A program made the translations under genes and the position numbers. From assembly GCA_029378245.1 (NCBI GenBank), contig JARKIF010000001.1:620001-684000 (forward strand): a stretch of DNA of 64,000 nucleotides, in the 5' to 3' direction. The notes beneath the pieces are model-generated. The model did not search any database. It saw only the letters and a program-made list of their open reading frames with translations, and was not told where the DNA came from. The stretch's first letter is position 1, and each line of letters begins with the position of its first letter. Source of the DNA: Roridomyces roridus. Its lineage: Eukaryota > Basidiomycota > Agaricomycetes > Agaricales > Mycenaceae. Below, one piece after another: positions 10,414 through 20,616 of the stretch.

Positions 10414-11673
10414 TCAACCGGCGGCGAGCAAATTCGTTCCTCCGAATTCCTCATCAGCTCCAATGTAAATATCCAACCCATCTTCCAAATATTCTGCGAA
10501 CAGCGCTCGAATCTCTTGCGGGAGAATAAATTCCTCGTCGCGCAGGAAAACCCGGACTGTTCGCAAATTGCTTCGCCGACTCGTCAACGCACGAGCTAGC
10601 CCATTCCAATGAGGGGAGAGATCCAGCTCGACCTCCCGGAGGATGAAGGATCGGAGGGCCGGGAAAGCACTGGATGGCGGCTGCTCCAAGATGGGGGGAA
10701 CCTGATCCAGAATGCGGGACGTCGGTGAGTCTAATTCGAGGTCGCTGACCGTGGCCATGGATGTTATACAGTCTTCAAACCAGGAAAAGTCGTGATGATC
10801 GAAATGGCACAACAATGTGAGTTTTCGAAGTGATGAGCACTCAAGGAAGGAGATGAGCACGTCCGGCTCTAAAATGGCTGGCGAAAGGATGAAAGTTTGG
10901 AGATTCGGGCAGAAAGCCAGGACAAAGTGCCGCCGTCGAGGGAACTTCCGGTGTATTCCAACTCGCGAAGGTTTGGAAGAACCAAATCTTTGTCCACGTA
11001 GTCTCCATCGCTAAACGACGTGTTTCGGAGGGACAAGTCGACCAGATTTGGCGACAGACCGAGGAGCTCGAGGACTGGGTCCCAGGAGCAAAACACGTCA
11101 AATATGCCATAAATATAGAGCGTTTGAAGGCAAGGTAGCGGCGCCTGGGGCATGTTTCCACCGAGAAGATCGTGGGGTTTGTCGTATTTAGGAAGTGCCT
11201 CAAAGGAGATATCTAGGCGTCGTAAGGAGGTCGAATACTGCCAAATGCATGCAGCCACGTCTGCGTCGACGGCTCCTTCGAGAGATATGTGCAAGGGACG
11301 ACCGCGAGCTCGCTGGAGCCACTTGTCCAACACTTTATCGAAGGACTTGTGACGGGGAAACATGATTTCAATAGTGTCCCACAGAGCGGGAATTGAAACC
11401 GAAATGTTGGTCCATGCGGTACAGATATTGAGGAAAAGCATGGGGACCTGGTGCTCTCCAGGTAGGCGGTCTTGCCACTCTGGCAGACATTGGAGAAAGA
11501 TGTCGGATGATCAAAAGTTCCAGTGGCAGTCTCGCGACTGGGTCGCGTAGGGCATTGAGCTGCCTCAGGATGAGGCTTTTATCGTGCTCCAGGCCTTTCA
11601 AAACCTCTTTCTGCCGCTCGATGTCCATGGAGACTTGTGCGAGGCGTGATTCGAGTTGGTGCACAGACTCCAT
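10414..11673 (-). pseudogene. F-box/LRR-type gene with two frame lesions
   Basis: Closest in layout to 5826-7157. The frame starts at the ATG at 11673 (ELESRLAQVSMDIERQKEVL). At about 11510 a 4-nt insertion interrupts the conserved ELSSDIF (the sequence reads GAACTTTTGATCATCCGAC where paralogues have GAACTTTCATCCGA). The frame then continues through CTAWTNISVSIPALWDTIEI and the leucine-rich part. At about 10895 one C is missing from GCCCCGAATCTC, shifting into the last frame, which ends NGLARALTSRRSNLRTVRV and DIYIGADEEFGG. A 4-nt insertion is hard to explain as a sequencing error, so this is probably a recent pseudogene. It lies head-to-head with the galactokinase gene, 378 nt apart. Confidence 0.75.
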
Positions 11674-11713
11674 GAAGACGCGTCAAACTGCGGTGAAAGT
11701 CACTTGGCTGGCA
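11674..11713 (-). promoter_or_regulatory. Conserved block upstream of F-box genes (copy 2)
   Basis: On the minus strand reads TGCCAGCCAAGTGACTTTCA followed by CCGCAGTTTGACGCGTC and the ATG. Same block as at 7158-7204. Confidence 0.45.
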
Positions 11714-12051
11714 GTTTTTTCAAGTGGAAAACTCACTTTGAGATGAGGCTTTACTCTTTCTCTTGGCTCCGAAATGCAGAGGTGGGTGGAAGTTGGTGAC
11801 AGGCTAGTCGGACTTTGAAAGCTTGACGTCTCCGGCCAGTGATCCGTTGCTTCTGCTCCACTACACCCACCGTCAAACCGCGTCTCTGACCGTCAGCTTT
11901 CATGTATTTCTCCGCTTCCTGCCCTCTCGCAGTACCTGGCAAGCCACTTGACCTTCACGAAACGCGAAACGTCGAATCAGGAACGACAGCGTTGATCAGC
12001 TGCTCGTCGAGCACATGGCTCATCTGCAATCGATTTTGATCCTTGACCAGA

Positions 12052-14135
12052 ATGTCTGCGCAGGACCCCGTCCCCGTCTTCACCAACCTCAACGACCTCT
12101 ACGCCAACTTGGGCACGTCCCTTAACCACGTCGAGCGCTGGAACAACCTCACCGAGGAGTTTGAGACGCGGTTCGGACAAAGACCGACTTATATTGCACG
12201 GGCACCGGGGCGGGTCAAGTGAGTGTCGTAGCCTTCTTTCTTTCTTTCCCTCTTTTGATGTCGATCCAGCCTGATAGGTCAGTTTATCTGCAATCGAAGC
12301 CCTCGTCGTCGCTGAACAAAGTTATCAGGAGAACATATCGATTACGCGCTTTTTGGCGTCCTGCCTGCTGCCATCGAGCGGGACATCCTCATCGCCTGCG
12401 CGCCACGTGAGGTTCCTGCCGTCTCGCCCACGGACGAAGAGCACCACGCCCCCGGGAGCGTCATCGCCGAGAATTTGCACCCAAAATACACCCGGCAGGT
12501 ATTCGCGCCGGCCCCCAAGACCAACGTCGACGACGATGTGCACGTTGAGGGATGGCATCTTGAGATCCCGCAGCAGCTCAGGTGGGAGAATTATGTCAAG
12601 GCGGGGTACTACGTGCGTTTCTTATCCTTTCGATCTGCTCTTGGCGCTGATTTTTTTGTGCTAGGGTGTTCTGAACGAGCATTTCACGGGGTCGACGTCT
12701 CACCCGATCCCTGTCGATATGCTGGTCACCGGATCCGTCCCTGCGGGCTCGGGTCTATCGTCTAGTGCCGCCATGGTCGTCGCCAGCACGTTGGCGTTCT
12801 TGGCGATCAACGGCAAGGTACGCTCGAGTGCGTGAATTATCGCTTTCTGACGATCCTGGTGTAGTTGGACAACAGCGCTGAGACCAAGATCACCAAGGGG
12901 GAGCTCGTCAAGATGTCGATGGAGAACGAGAAGCGGGTGGGCGTTAACAGCGGAGGGTGCGTGATCCTTTACATCGTTTCTTGTGTCCACTGACTCGCCT
13001 CAAGGATGGACCAAGCAGCCTCCGTCATGTCTGTACCCTCTTCGGTCTTGTACATCACGTTCTTCCCCTCCCTCACGGCGTCCCCCACTCCCCTTCCTGG
13101 TTCGTCATCTACTTCTTTCCGTTCTTCTCTCTAAACAGCCATGGTCCAGGCGGCGCCGTCCTCGTCTGCGCCCACTCGCTCAAGGTCTCCGACAAGGCTC
13201 TCACCGCCAAGCAAGGCTACAACCTCCGCGTCGTCGAGACCCTCGTCGGCGCACGTGTCCTTGCACGCACGCTCGGCGTCTCGGTCGGCCCTCGGGAGAA
13301 GATCACTCTCCGTGAAGTCGTCGGTCGGCTCACAAACGAAACTGACATTGGTACTGGCGGCGCGGGGATGGATGTCAACGCGCTGATGGAGGTACTCAAG
13401 AAGGTGGACGATGCGGTCGAGAAACTCAAGCCCGTGGGTACTACTCACCCTGAATTCGGCGCCACGATGGAGGAGATGGTGGAGATGTCTGGTTTGTCGA
13501 AGGAGGAGTTCCATGAGGTGTACATGTCTTGGGTCGAGGGTGAGCTTTCACGTCCCTTTCCTTACTCACCCTTGACCTTTTGATAGTCGACGCAACGCAT
13601 TTCAAGCTCTACAAACGCGCCAAGCACGTCTATTCCGAAGCCCTCCGCGTCCTGAAATTCCGCAAGCTCTGTCTCGACACTGCGGCAGCAGCTACCTCGA
13701 TGGACGACAACGTAGCGGCGCTGAAGGAGCTCGGAGATCTGATGAACGAGTCGCAGACGAGCTGCGCCGACGATTTCCAGTGCTCGTGCGAGGAGCTTGA
13801 CCAGCTTACCCAGATTGCGCGCGAGGCAGGGGCGTATGGGAGTCGGCTTACTGGTGCGTTTTCTTCCTTGTCCTCTCCTCCCCTTTGTACTGAATGCTAA
13901 ATTGTAGGCGCCGGCTGGGGTGGCTGCACCGTCTCGTTGGTCCCGGAATCTCAAGTCGAGGCCTTCATCAAGCAGGTCAGCGAGCGGTACCCGCCTTACC
14001 AGGGATTGGAGGGTGAGAAGCTTAGTGAGGTTATCTTTGCGACGAGGCCGAGTAGTGGGGCTTGTGGTGCGTTTTTCTTCTTCGTTACGAGACGGTGTAT
14101 GCTGATGCGGAGTGACAGTGTATAAATTTGATTGA
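12052..14135 (+). CDS. GAL1: Galactokinase, one-base frameshift in exon 3
   Basis: GHMP kinase that phosphorylates galactose to galactose-1-phosphate, the first committed Leloir step, in the cytosol. Ten exons: 12052-12218, 12270-12277, 12330-12612, 12665-12817, 12865-12956, 13005-13103, 13139-13539, 13587-13853, 13908-14066, 14119-14135. Seen motifs: the substrate signature APGRVNLIGEHIDY, split over three exons by an 8-nt microexon (CCTGATAG); the ATP-binding [30 protein letters not shown]; and the C-terminal GAGWGGC. About 548 residues would result, usual for fungal galactokinases. The frame breaks once: after HIDYA the expected CTT-TTT-GGC has only four T where five are needed (12350-12355). 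All other exons are clean, which argues for a sequencing error or a very recent mutation. The intron at 13104-13138 is short (35 nt), and its donor (GTCATC) is the least certain site. Confidence 0.9.
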
Positions 14136-14320
14136 AAGATAAGGAGTAGGGGAAGGAGAAGGAGAATAATGTGCCAGTGTATGTATTGGTATGTAATCGA
14201 TAGAAGAGGTTGCCTTCACGTCCGCATCCGCTGAGCCTCGCGTTCCTACTCTCCCTCTGCTGGATGACCGACTACCACCATACACTCGCAGTGTCCCATG
14301 GACACAAGTTCGTCCTAAGA
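14136..14320. other. Galactokinase 3' flank
   Basis: Short purine-rich sequence after the stop codon. Nothing further is recognised. Confidence 0.4.
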
Positions 14321-14572
14321 GCGTTTGCAGGCAAGGTAGCGGCCCCCTGGGGTTTATCGTTTCACGAGAACTGGTGCAGGCGGTCGTCAGAAACGTCCTC
14401 GTCCTCGAATCACGAAGAGAACTCTGCGTTTTACAGTGGACGCCAATTTATACCGCCACCGTGACTTTGATGGACTGAGCTAAGTTGGGGTGACTGATGC
14501 AAGGGACGACTGCGAGCGCACTGGAGCCACCCGTGAAGCGCTTTCTCAAGATTCGAGGGGCGGGGAAGTGCA
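14321..14572 (-). pseudogene. Relic of an F-box gene (middle part)
   Basis: Two stretches match the middle of the minus-strand F-box genes at DNA level: GGCAAGGTAGCGGC at about 14330 (compare 11133) and GCAAGGGACGAC near 14499 followed by GCACTGGAGCCAC (compare 11292-11319). No frame is open. It lies next to the damaged DUF6534 copy, as the intact F-box gene at 20617-21909 lies next to the complete one. Confidence 0.5.
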
Positions 14573-15035
14573 ATTTTTATTTAATCGATACAACAGCAAT
14601 ACCCTTTTACATGACAGGCAACGCGGGCAGCGAGAGCGCTTGTTCGTTTCTTGAAGTCTTCCAGATCCAGATTAGGTGGACAACTTTCACGGTTCACGTA
14701 CAATTATTATGCCTGTATCCAAGTTACTTATCACCGCGCATAGACATCCGTCAAGAGCAAAATTTCCTCCTCCATTGTTCGAGTTTCTGTGCGGGTACTC
14801 CAAAAGGCACTTCATATCGTTTCATTATCTGCCATGTCGTCTACAATTGAAGTCTATGTAGTCGTTTACGATGGATTATGTACATGCACCAACTCATCGG
14901 CATCTGCAACGAGAGCAAAACGCAGTACTAGTCATCGCTCGAACCTCCAGAGCCCAAACCCCCCCCAAAAAAAGGAAAAGCAGCTGCCAGTTTGCATTGT
15001 TTGTGGTATCTGCGCGCCGCAACCAGTCGGAACGC
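14573..15035. other. 3' flank of damaged DUF6534 copy
   Basis: No gene recognised. The segment around 14813-14880 (CATTATCTGCCATGTCGTCT) is homologous to 22145-22210, the flank of the other DUF6534 copy, so the duplicated unit extends beyond the gene. A C-run followed by an A-run lies at about 14958-14970. Confidence 0.4.
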
Positions 15036-16633
15036 TTAAACCATCCTCGCAATCTTAGCCGACCCCGCGTCCGTATCCTCCTCCTCCCCGCGCTCCGACT
15101 GCACCATCGACTTCATGGGAATCTCGACGTGGTCTGTGATGCGGATTTGTGTCTGAAAATGAGGTCAAGGAAGGAGTGGGAGGATGGAATGAGGGACCTA
15201 CGTTGCCAACGATCATTTGCACTGCGAGAGTTGAGCGTTGAGATTTCAGGGCGAGTGTACAGCGGAATACGCACAAGCCAAATGGATGGTGTTCTGCTTG
15301 CCCATCGTGATGTACAGCAGGAGATCGATGAAGGCCACGAGGGAAGTGAGAGCTGCGGAAAATCGTCAAAATTACTGGGGCGGACGAAAAGGCCAGGGAC
15401 ACACCGGCAGTTTCGAACGTGAGTCGGACGATTCTGGACAAGGTCTGTTTGGGAGACCGTAAGATGATGGGGTATTATGAGATGGTAGAAAACGCGAACC
15501 TTTTCCTGTTAATACGAACAGAGGTCAAAAAGGGTCACTCGAGAGCAAAGGTCACTTGCCGTGCTGAAGAAGGGATAAGCCGGTGTTCAAAATAATCGAA
15601 GAGGACGAGACTTACTGTTTGAAGCCGGTGTTCATTTTCCGTAAATGCGTAGCCTGGAGCCATCGTTAGAGTGGAAGGCCTACCAAAACTTGGAAGAGAC
15701 ATACCAAGATGATTGAAATCCCAACATCCGTTACTGCGGTAAAACTGAGAGTGCTTCGACGTTATGATACCCAAATACATACCGGCAGTACTATGGCAAA
15801 TGTTCAATAAAGAATGGCAGCCTTGAACACGAACAACTCACGCTATCAACCAAATTGTGGCTTGCACGACGGCGACGGAGGTCTCGGTGTAGTATGGCCT
15901 TTGAGACAAACTCGTGGTGACCGCTATGCCCGCCGCAAGAGAGAGCAAGATTCCCAGACCTCCGGCGATGGCAACCCATATGGAACGAGTGACGGTGTAG
16001 CAGCGCTGGAGGAAGAAGGCCTGCGACATTGCAGCGATGATGGCCGTCCATGCAGGTTCGTATCTGGATTGGAGAAGAGTTTAGGTGGAAGAGGGAGTTG
16101 AAAGTTTAGGGTGTACCCAAAAGTCCAGCTGAAGTGATCCCATGCGGTTATCCGGCCGTAGTGTATTATGAATGCTCTGTACAGAAGTTCACTGAGGGTG
16201 ATTTAGCAGAGAGTTGGATGAGACGTCGAGGGACACGTACAAGTCCGTCGCACATTGGAGTGCACTGGCCAAGAAAAGGACGATGACAAAAGCTTTAGTG
16301 GTCCGAGGGTCGGCCTCGTGAAACTGTCCGCCAAGGTCAGAGACGTCCGGGGAAGAGGGATTCACGACGACAAACCTCGAAATATCTCCACATTTGAATG
16401 GCTGGTAAACAGATAAGCACGAGTCGAGGGAATGATCCGCCTTGGACTCACTCAGGCAACCCATCATGAAGATCTGCGCGGAGATACTAGCAGGACGTCA
16501 GCAGAAGGAAGGCGTTGGTTGCTACGGCTCATCCCGTCAGGAAAGGGCCCAGAGTTACATTGATGAAATCTTGGCTCTTGCCCAGTTCCTCGACCGCTGT
16601 GGCATTGTACGACCAACTTGAACTTGAAGACAT
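15036..16633 (-). pseudogene. DUF6534-type membrane protein, damaged copy
   Basis: Paralogue of 22313-24168. Recognisable pieces on the minus strand: SWSYNATAVEE after the ATG at 16633; QIFMMGCL; the helix KAFVIVLFLASALQCATDLY; LLYRAFIIHYGR; the helix AIIAAMSQAFFLQRCYTV; VTDVGISIIL; LSRIVRLTFETA; TSLVAFIDLLLY; and the tail ending AGSAKIARMV. Two lesions are seen. The first intron donor is AT instead of GT (GACGGGATGAG; the sister has GACGGGGTGAG). The segment corresponding to the sister's KTYNHSVMVTLLAR and the two following short exons is missing, so the MIVGN exon runs straight into the last intron. It probably does not make a normal protein. Confidence 0.65.
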
Positions 16634-17449
16634 GATGGGGGGACGGAGCGGGTTGGGGGGCTATTTTATATTCCATATACATCCGGCCTAGATGCTTTCC
16701 AGAGGGGTGGACCGTGGTGGGGGTGGTGGATCAAAAGAACGCCGCCAAGTCGATCAGGAGAGTCGAGGATTAGCCGCGCGAGTCTCCCTGTGAGCCTAAG
16801 AGTCTTTGGCATTTGCGCGATCTTGGAGCGTTTGAACGTGTGTTTTTTGGTTGTAATGCGTTGGTGCCCGAACGAATGGATGCGAAAGAAGAACCTTTGA
16901 GGATGAACAAGCCAAGAAAAGGTTGGTACTTAGATCGAATCAAGGTTGATCGATGAGGGCCCGCTCTCAAAAGGCGACGGATCAATCAGCGACGGTGATT
17001 TACAGATCATGATATTAGTACCTAATGTGACACTGAGTTACCTTCTTCACGTCCGCTTCCGCTGAGCCTCGAGTTACCTTACTCTTCCCGCTTGTTGTTA
17101 TGTTTGCGCCATGTCGGGCTTGCAGGCTATCGGTGCCCAGGCTGTGGTCGTCGCTGTGCGGCAGATTTAACACAGCAGTACGGCCCTGCGCGGGCACTGA
17201 GTGCGCTCGTTCATAATAATAATATTAGGCGGTTGTACAGGATGAGGTGTTTCCTTTTCTCTTCGGACTGTGCTGTATATTGGGCGCCGCCTGGGGTATC
17301 GTCCACCCAGGAGATATATAGGGGACGGGGGAAGTGGATTTTAGTTGATCTGGATCACCTTGGAGTCGTCAGCTGAGTTGTCCAAGTCGAGCACTGTCGA
17401 GGAGGGATAGTGCGACATGAGATACTGTACTATTTCAACTAGACCAGAG
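16634..17449. other. 5' flank of damaged DUF6534 copy and unassigned sequence
   Basis: The part up to about 16880 is homologous to 24169-24400 upstream of the intact sister (shared GCGATCTTG and GTTTGAACG-like pieces). The remainder holds no gene that I can support. Confidence 0.35.
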
Positions 17450-18564
17450 CCTGGTCTGTCTATGAGTGTCGATAGACAGACCAGTCGATCTCGGTGATCT
17501 TTCATAGGACGCGCGGATTTCCTAATTTGGCGATTCCACGTGATCTCCCACCTCTCTCCTTCTGCTGCGTCGTGCTTCCTCCCTGGCCTCCCACCGCTCG
17601 TAATATCGCCGGTCGATGAATTGATTCTCTCGAAACACCATCGAACCCGCTCATACGCCACTCTTGGCGTCCGAATTCCCTCGTTATGGCACTCTGGAAG
17701 CCGGCTTCACCCAACGACATCCACACCTGCATCCATCTCAAAATCACCTTGACGGTCACGCGTGGCCACTCAGGCCTCGGATCTTAGATTCATGGATGGA
17801 CAATGTCGACTTGAGACTTATTTCCGCGTGCGTAACAATGTCCTCTCGACCTGAATGTGCGACCGATTCTTTCTACAATCCAGGATCGAGCCATTCGACC
17901 ACGCTCGCAACTCCCCGTCTTGTCTCCTGTCGTTTATCGTGCCCCTTTCGACGCCATCGCACGCGCGCTCCCGGCAGCGCCTGTAGGCTGTTCATACGGC
18001 GGCCTGCACGACAGCACCGGTTGCAGCACCCACCGTTCCCACAGTCACAACGCTCGCACCTCCCAAGTGGCTGCTTGTCATGCAGCTCGGGGCACTCGAA
18101 CGTCTCGACCCTGCGCGGCGATCTCAGATGTTAATAGAGAAGCGGTGTCGGCGGCCGCTGGTGGTCTTGCCGATGCAACAACTGCAGCAGCGCGTGGCGA
18201 GAGTGTTGGAGTCCAGACGGCCCGGGTTCAAGGTGCAGCGAGAGTGGGGATTGACGCCGTGCAGCGGCGTAGGGGCATAATGGCCACATTTCAGCGAGCT
18301 CGGTGCATCAAGTACTTAGGACTTGTCTATGTACGCAATGCCACTGAACTTTGTTTTAATCTACAACAAAGGAGGTAATGCTATGTAATGGGAGACTTGG
18401 TAGAATGTTTCTGAGTTGCTCCGAGGCAGCAGCGCGGCCGCACGACGCAGGGAAGGACAGAGGTCGCAGATCACGTGAATTCGCCGAATTAGGAAATCGG
18501 CGCGTCCTTTGAATAATCCCCGAGATCGACCAGTCTGTCTATCGACAATCATAGACAGACTGGT
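17450..18564. mobile_element. 1.1-kb element with about 97-nt inverted repeats
   Basis: The left arm (17450-17546) and right arm (18468-18564) are inverted copies about 85-90% alike by eye. Shared cores are TCTGTCTATGA, TGTCGATAGACAGAC, GGTCGATCTCGG, GGACGCGC, GATTTCCTAATT and CACGTGATCT. Near each end a smaller palindrome (GTCTGTCTAT and ATAGACAGAC) could fold back. The interior is GC-rich with open frames on the plus strand (for example 17857-18378, 173 codons), but no transposase domain is recognisable. Target duplication was not identified. It is likely a non-autonomous or foldback DNA transposon. Confidence 0.7.
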
Positions 18565-18576
18565 TACGAGTCTATA

Positions 18577-18834
18577 TTTCAACCATAGGTTCACGGGGTG
18601 TCACCCGTCACCTACCAAGTTCAGCGAGTAGCATGTTCACGGATCATCAATTATATGGCGATCACATCAAATTTCCTTATTTGGGAGTGTGGCATCTCGG
18701 ATTGATCGCGGATCACGGAAAATTTTGGCAAATTTGCGCTTTCCGAGACCAAAAAACCGTTCGTTACCGTCACCAGTGCCAAATAGGTTCAGTTCAGGGC
18801 CGCCGTCACCCGTCACCTGAACCTATGGTCGAAA
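18577..18834. mobile_element. 258-nt MITE with TA target duplication
   Basis: Left end TTTCAACCATAGGTTCA and right end, reverse complemented, TTTCGACCATAGGTTCA, each flanked by TA. Just inside both ends are CACCCGTCACC blocks. It lies 12 nt from the end of the previous element. No coding capacity. Confidence 0.65.
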
Positions 18835-18991
18835 TACACTAGTACAGTAAGATTGATGGCGGTAGCAGCGCCCTGTGCGCCATCACCACAAACAAGTGTC
18901 ATCCGGTCAATCTCTTTCCGTCCTGACCACCATCTGGACGCAAAGAACGCGACTTCTCGGGGTACCTCCTCAAATTTCGGTGTACAGTGTA

Positions 18992-20554
18992 CACTGAGTC
19001 GGAAAAAGTAATGGATCACCAGATCTTGAAAATTGGACGCGCTGTCAAGCCCGATGGAGGGACATTGGAAACTGGTTGTGGGGTGTATTAGGAGCACTAG
19101 GAGGGCTACTATTAGCAGGTACAAATCAGAGTCCGAAATCGGCTTTGTTCGGCTTCAGTGGCGTGTCAAACGCGAACATGTGATCCGTTTGTTATTCTGC
19201 ATTTGGTTGACCCACACTATTTGCCGTGAAACACTGCAACGACTGACCCAAATTAGCTCAAATGTTGTACAGCTCCTCTTCACTATTCCATCTTCCATCT
19301 GTGACCCAAATCAGTGCACTTCCGGCCTGCTCAGGGACTCAGAAACATTAAATGAAGAAATTGATAAAATAATCCTCCCGTATACCCAGGACCCCCTACC
19401 TGTATGGTATAATTTGTCAGTGGGAGCTCATGGATGCTGGAAAAGCTTAGTTGACCTCAAAAAGTGGAAATTCAATGTGCAGAGTCCTCCATTCAATTTT
19501 CATTGCCGAGCTGAACATTGGGGTGAAAGTTCGGCACTTGTTTTCAGGTGTCTTGAATGTCAATGCCATACCAAAACTGACAAGGATGAAGCCTAGGACA
19601 CTCTCCTTCATTAATCCAATCTCCCAGGTACAGGAACAGAGCTACATATATGCCCCGAGACCAAACAGTGTTGTTTTTCAGCTTTGATCTGTGGCTGGAT
19701 TTTCCCATAGGGTCAACCATCACACCGTCGAGTCTGTGCATCTTCTAGGCATCTCATAGGATCCAAAATGGCACAACTGATCAATCAAGACCCAGAAATA
19801 TGGCTTATCGGGGCTGTTGAGAGGCTCCTTGCTCAGGTTGTATATACAGATCATGCAAAAATCAACATCAGGCAACCACCCACCATGCACGTCTGCATGA
19901 GTTGCCTTTCCTACACTCTAGGTGTAACTCAGTGACCTGCATCTACTGTATTCAGCCGGATTTTCACACTGTGCAAGGCCCTATTTCAAGATTGAGGCCA
20001 CCAAAGAGCCGTGGCCAAACGGTGGTGGAAGTTCTTCGACCCTGATAGGGTGTGAGGTGGTGACAATCACCTCGCCTGTGTCATTGGGGCACTCCTTAGG
20101 ATTGGAAGAGTTGCCCTATACATGCTTGAGACCTCTGATTAAAGACTACTGGCAGGCCATGGGCACCTTTGCCATGTTAGTGGTCACGACTTCATTGACC
20201 AAGGGCTTCACAACCAACCCACTTAAGACCAGATTTTTGGGCCCAGAATTGCTCAACAGACATTGAATTATCATCCAGTCCTATTTCCAGTTGCACCTGC
20301 AGCATTGAGTCCAGGTAAAAGATCAAACATGTGGATTTGACAGAAACCAGATTTTAAAATGGATCACTTTCATTTTTGTGATCGCTCTGCTACAGCAAGG
20401 AGAGGGTCAGGCGACTCAATATTTTACGGGTATATACTAGACACTGTAAGCTTCCTTCGAAGACCTTAACATCGCCCAGAAGTGGCGTGGCTGTGAAGCA
20501 ATGCATCAAACAATTTCGAACCAGGCATGATCCATTACTTTTTCCGACTCAGTG
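18992..20554. mobile_element. 1.56-kb TIR element with TA target duplication (mariner-like)
   Basis: Perfect 27-nt inverted repeats (18992-19018 and 20528-20554), starting CACTGAGTCGGAAAAAG. Both ends are flanked by TA, the target-site signature of Tc1/mariner-type elements. The interior is more AT-rich than its surroundings. The longest ORF (19033-19596, 187 codons) begins just inside the left repeat and contains no recognisable DDE transposase motif. It is therefore probably a non-autonomous derivative, or of a family I do not recognise. The right end lies 62 nt upstream of the F-box start at 20617. Confidence 0.75.
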
Positions 20555-20616
20555 TATGGTCGCTGTCTCTTTGCATCTACGATACAAAGACTCACTCGAC
20601 CGTAGTCCTCTCCCGG

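Noticed and set aside
17857..18378. 173-codon ORF as an independent gene
   Set aside because: It lies wholly within an inverted-repeat element, is low-complexity (Arg/Ala/Thr) and has no recognisable domain.
19033..19596. 187-codon ORF inside the TIR element as a transposase gene
   Set aside because: No DDE or helix-turn-helix pattern is visible and composition is not gene-like, so I left it as part of the element without a function.
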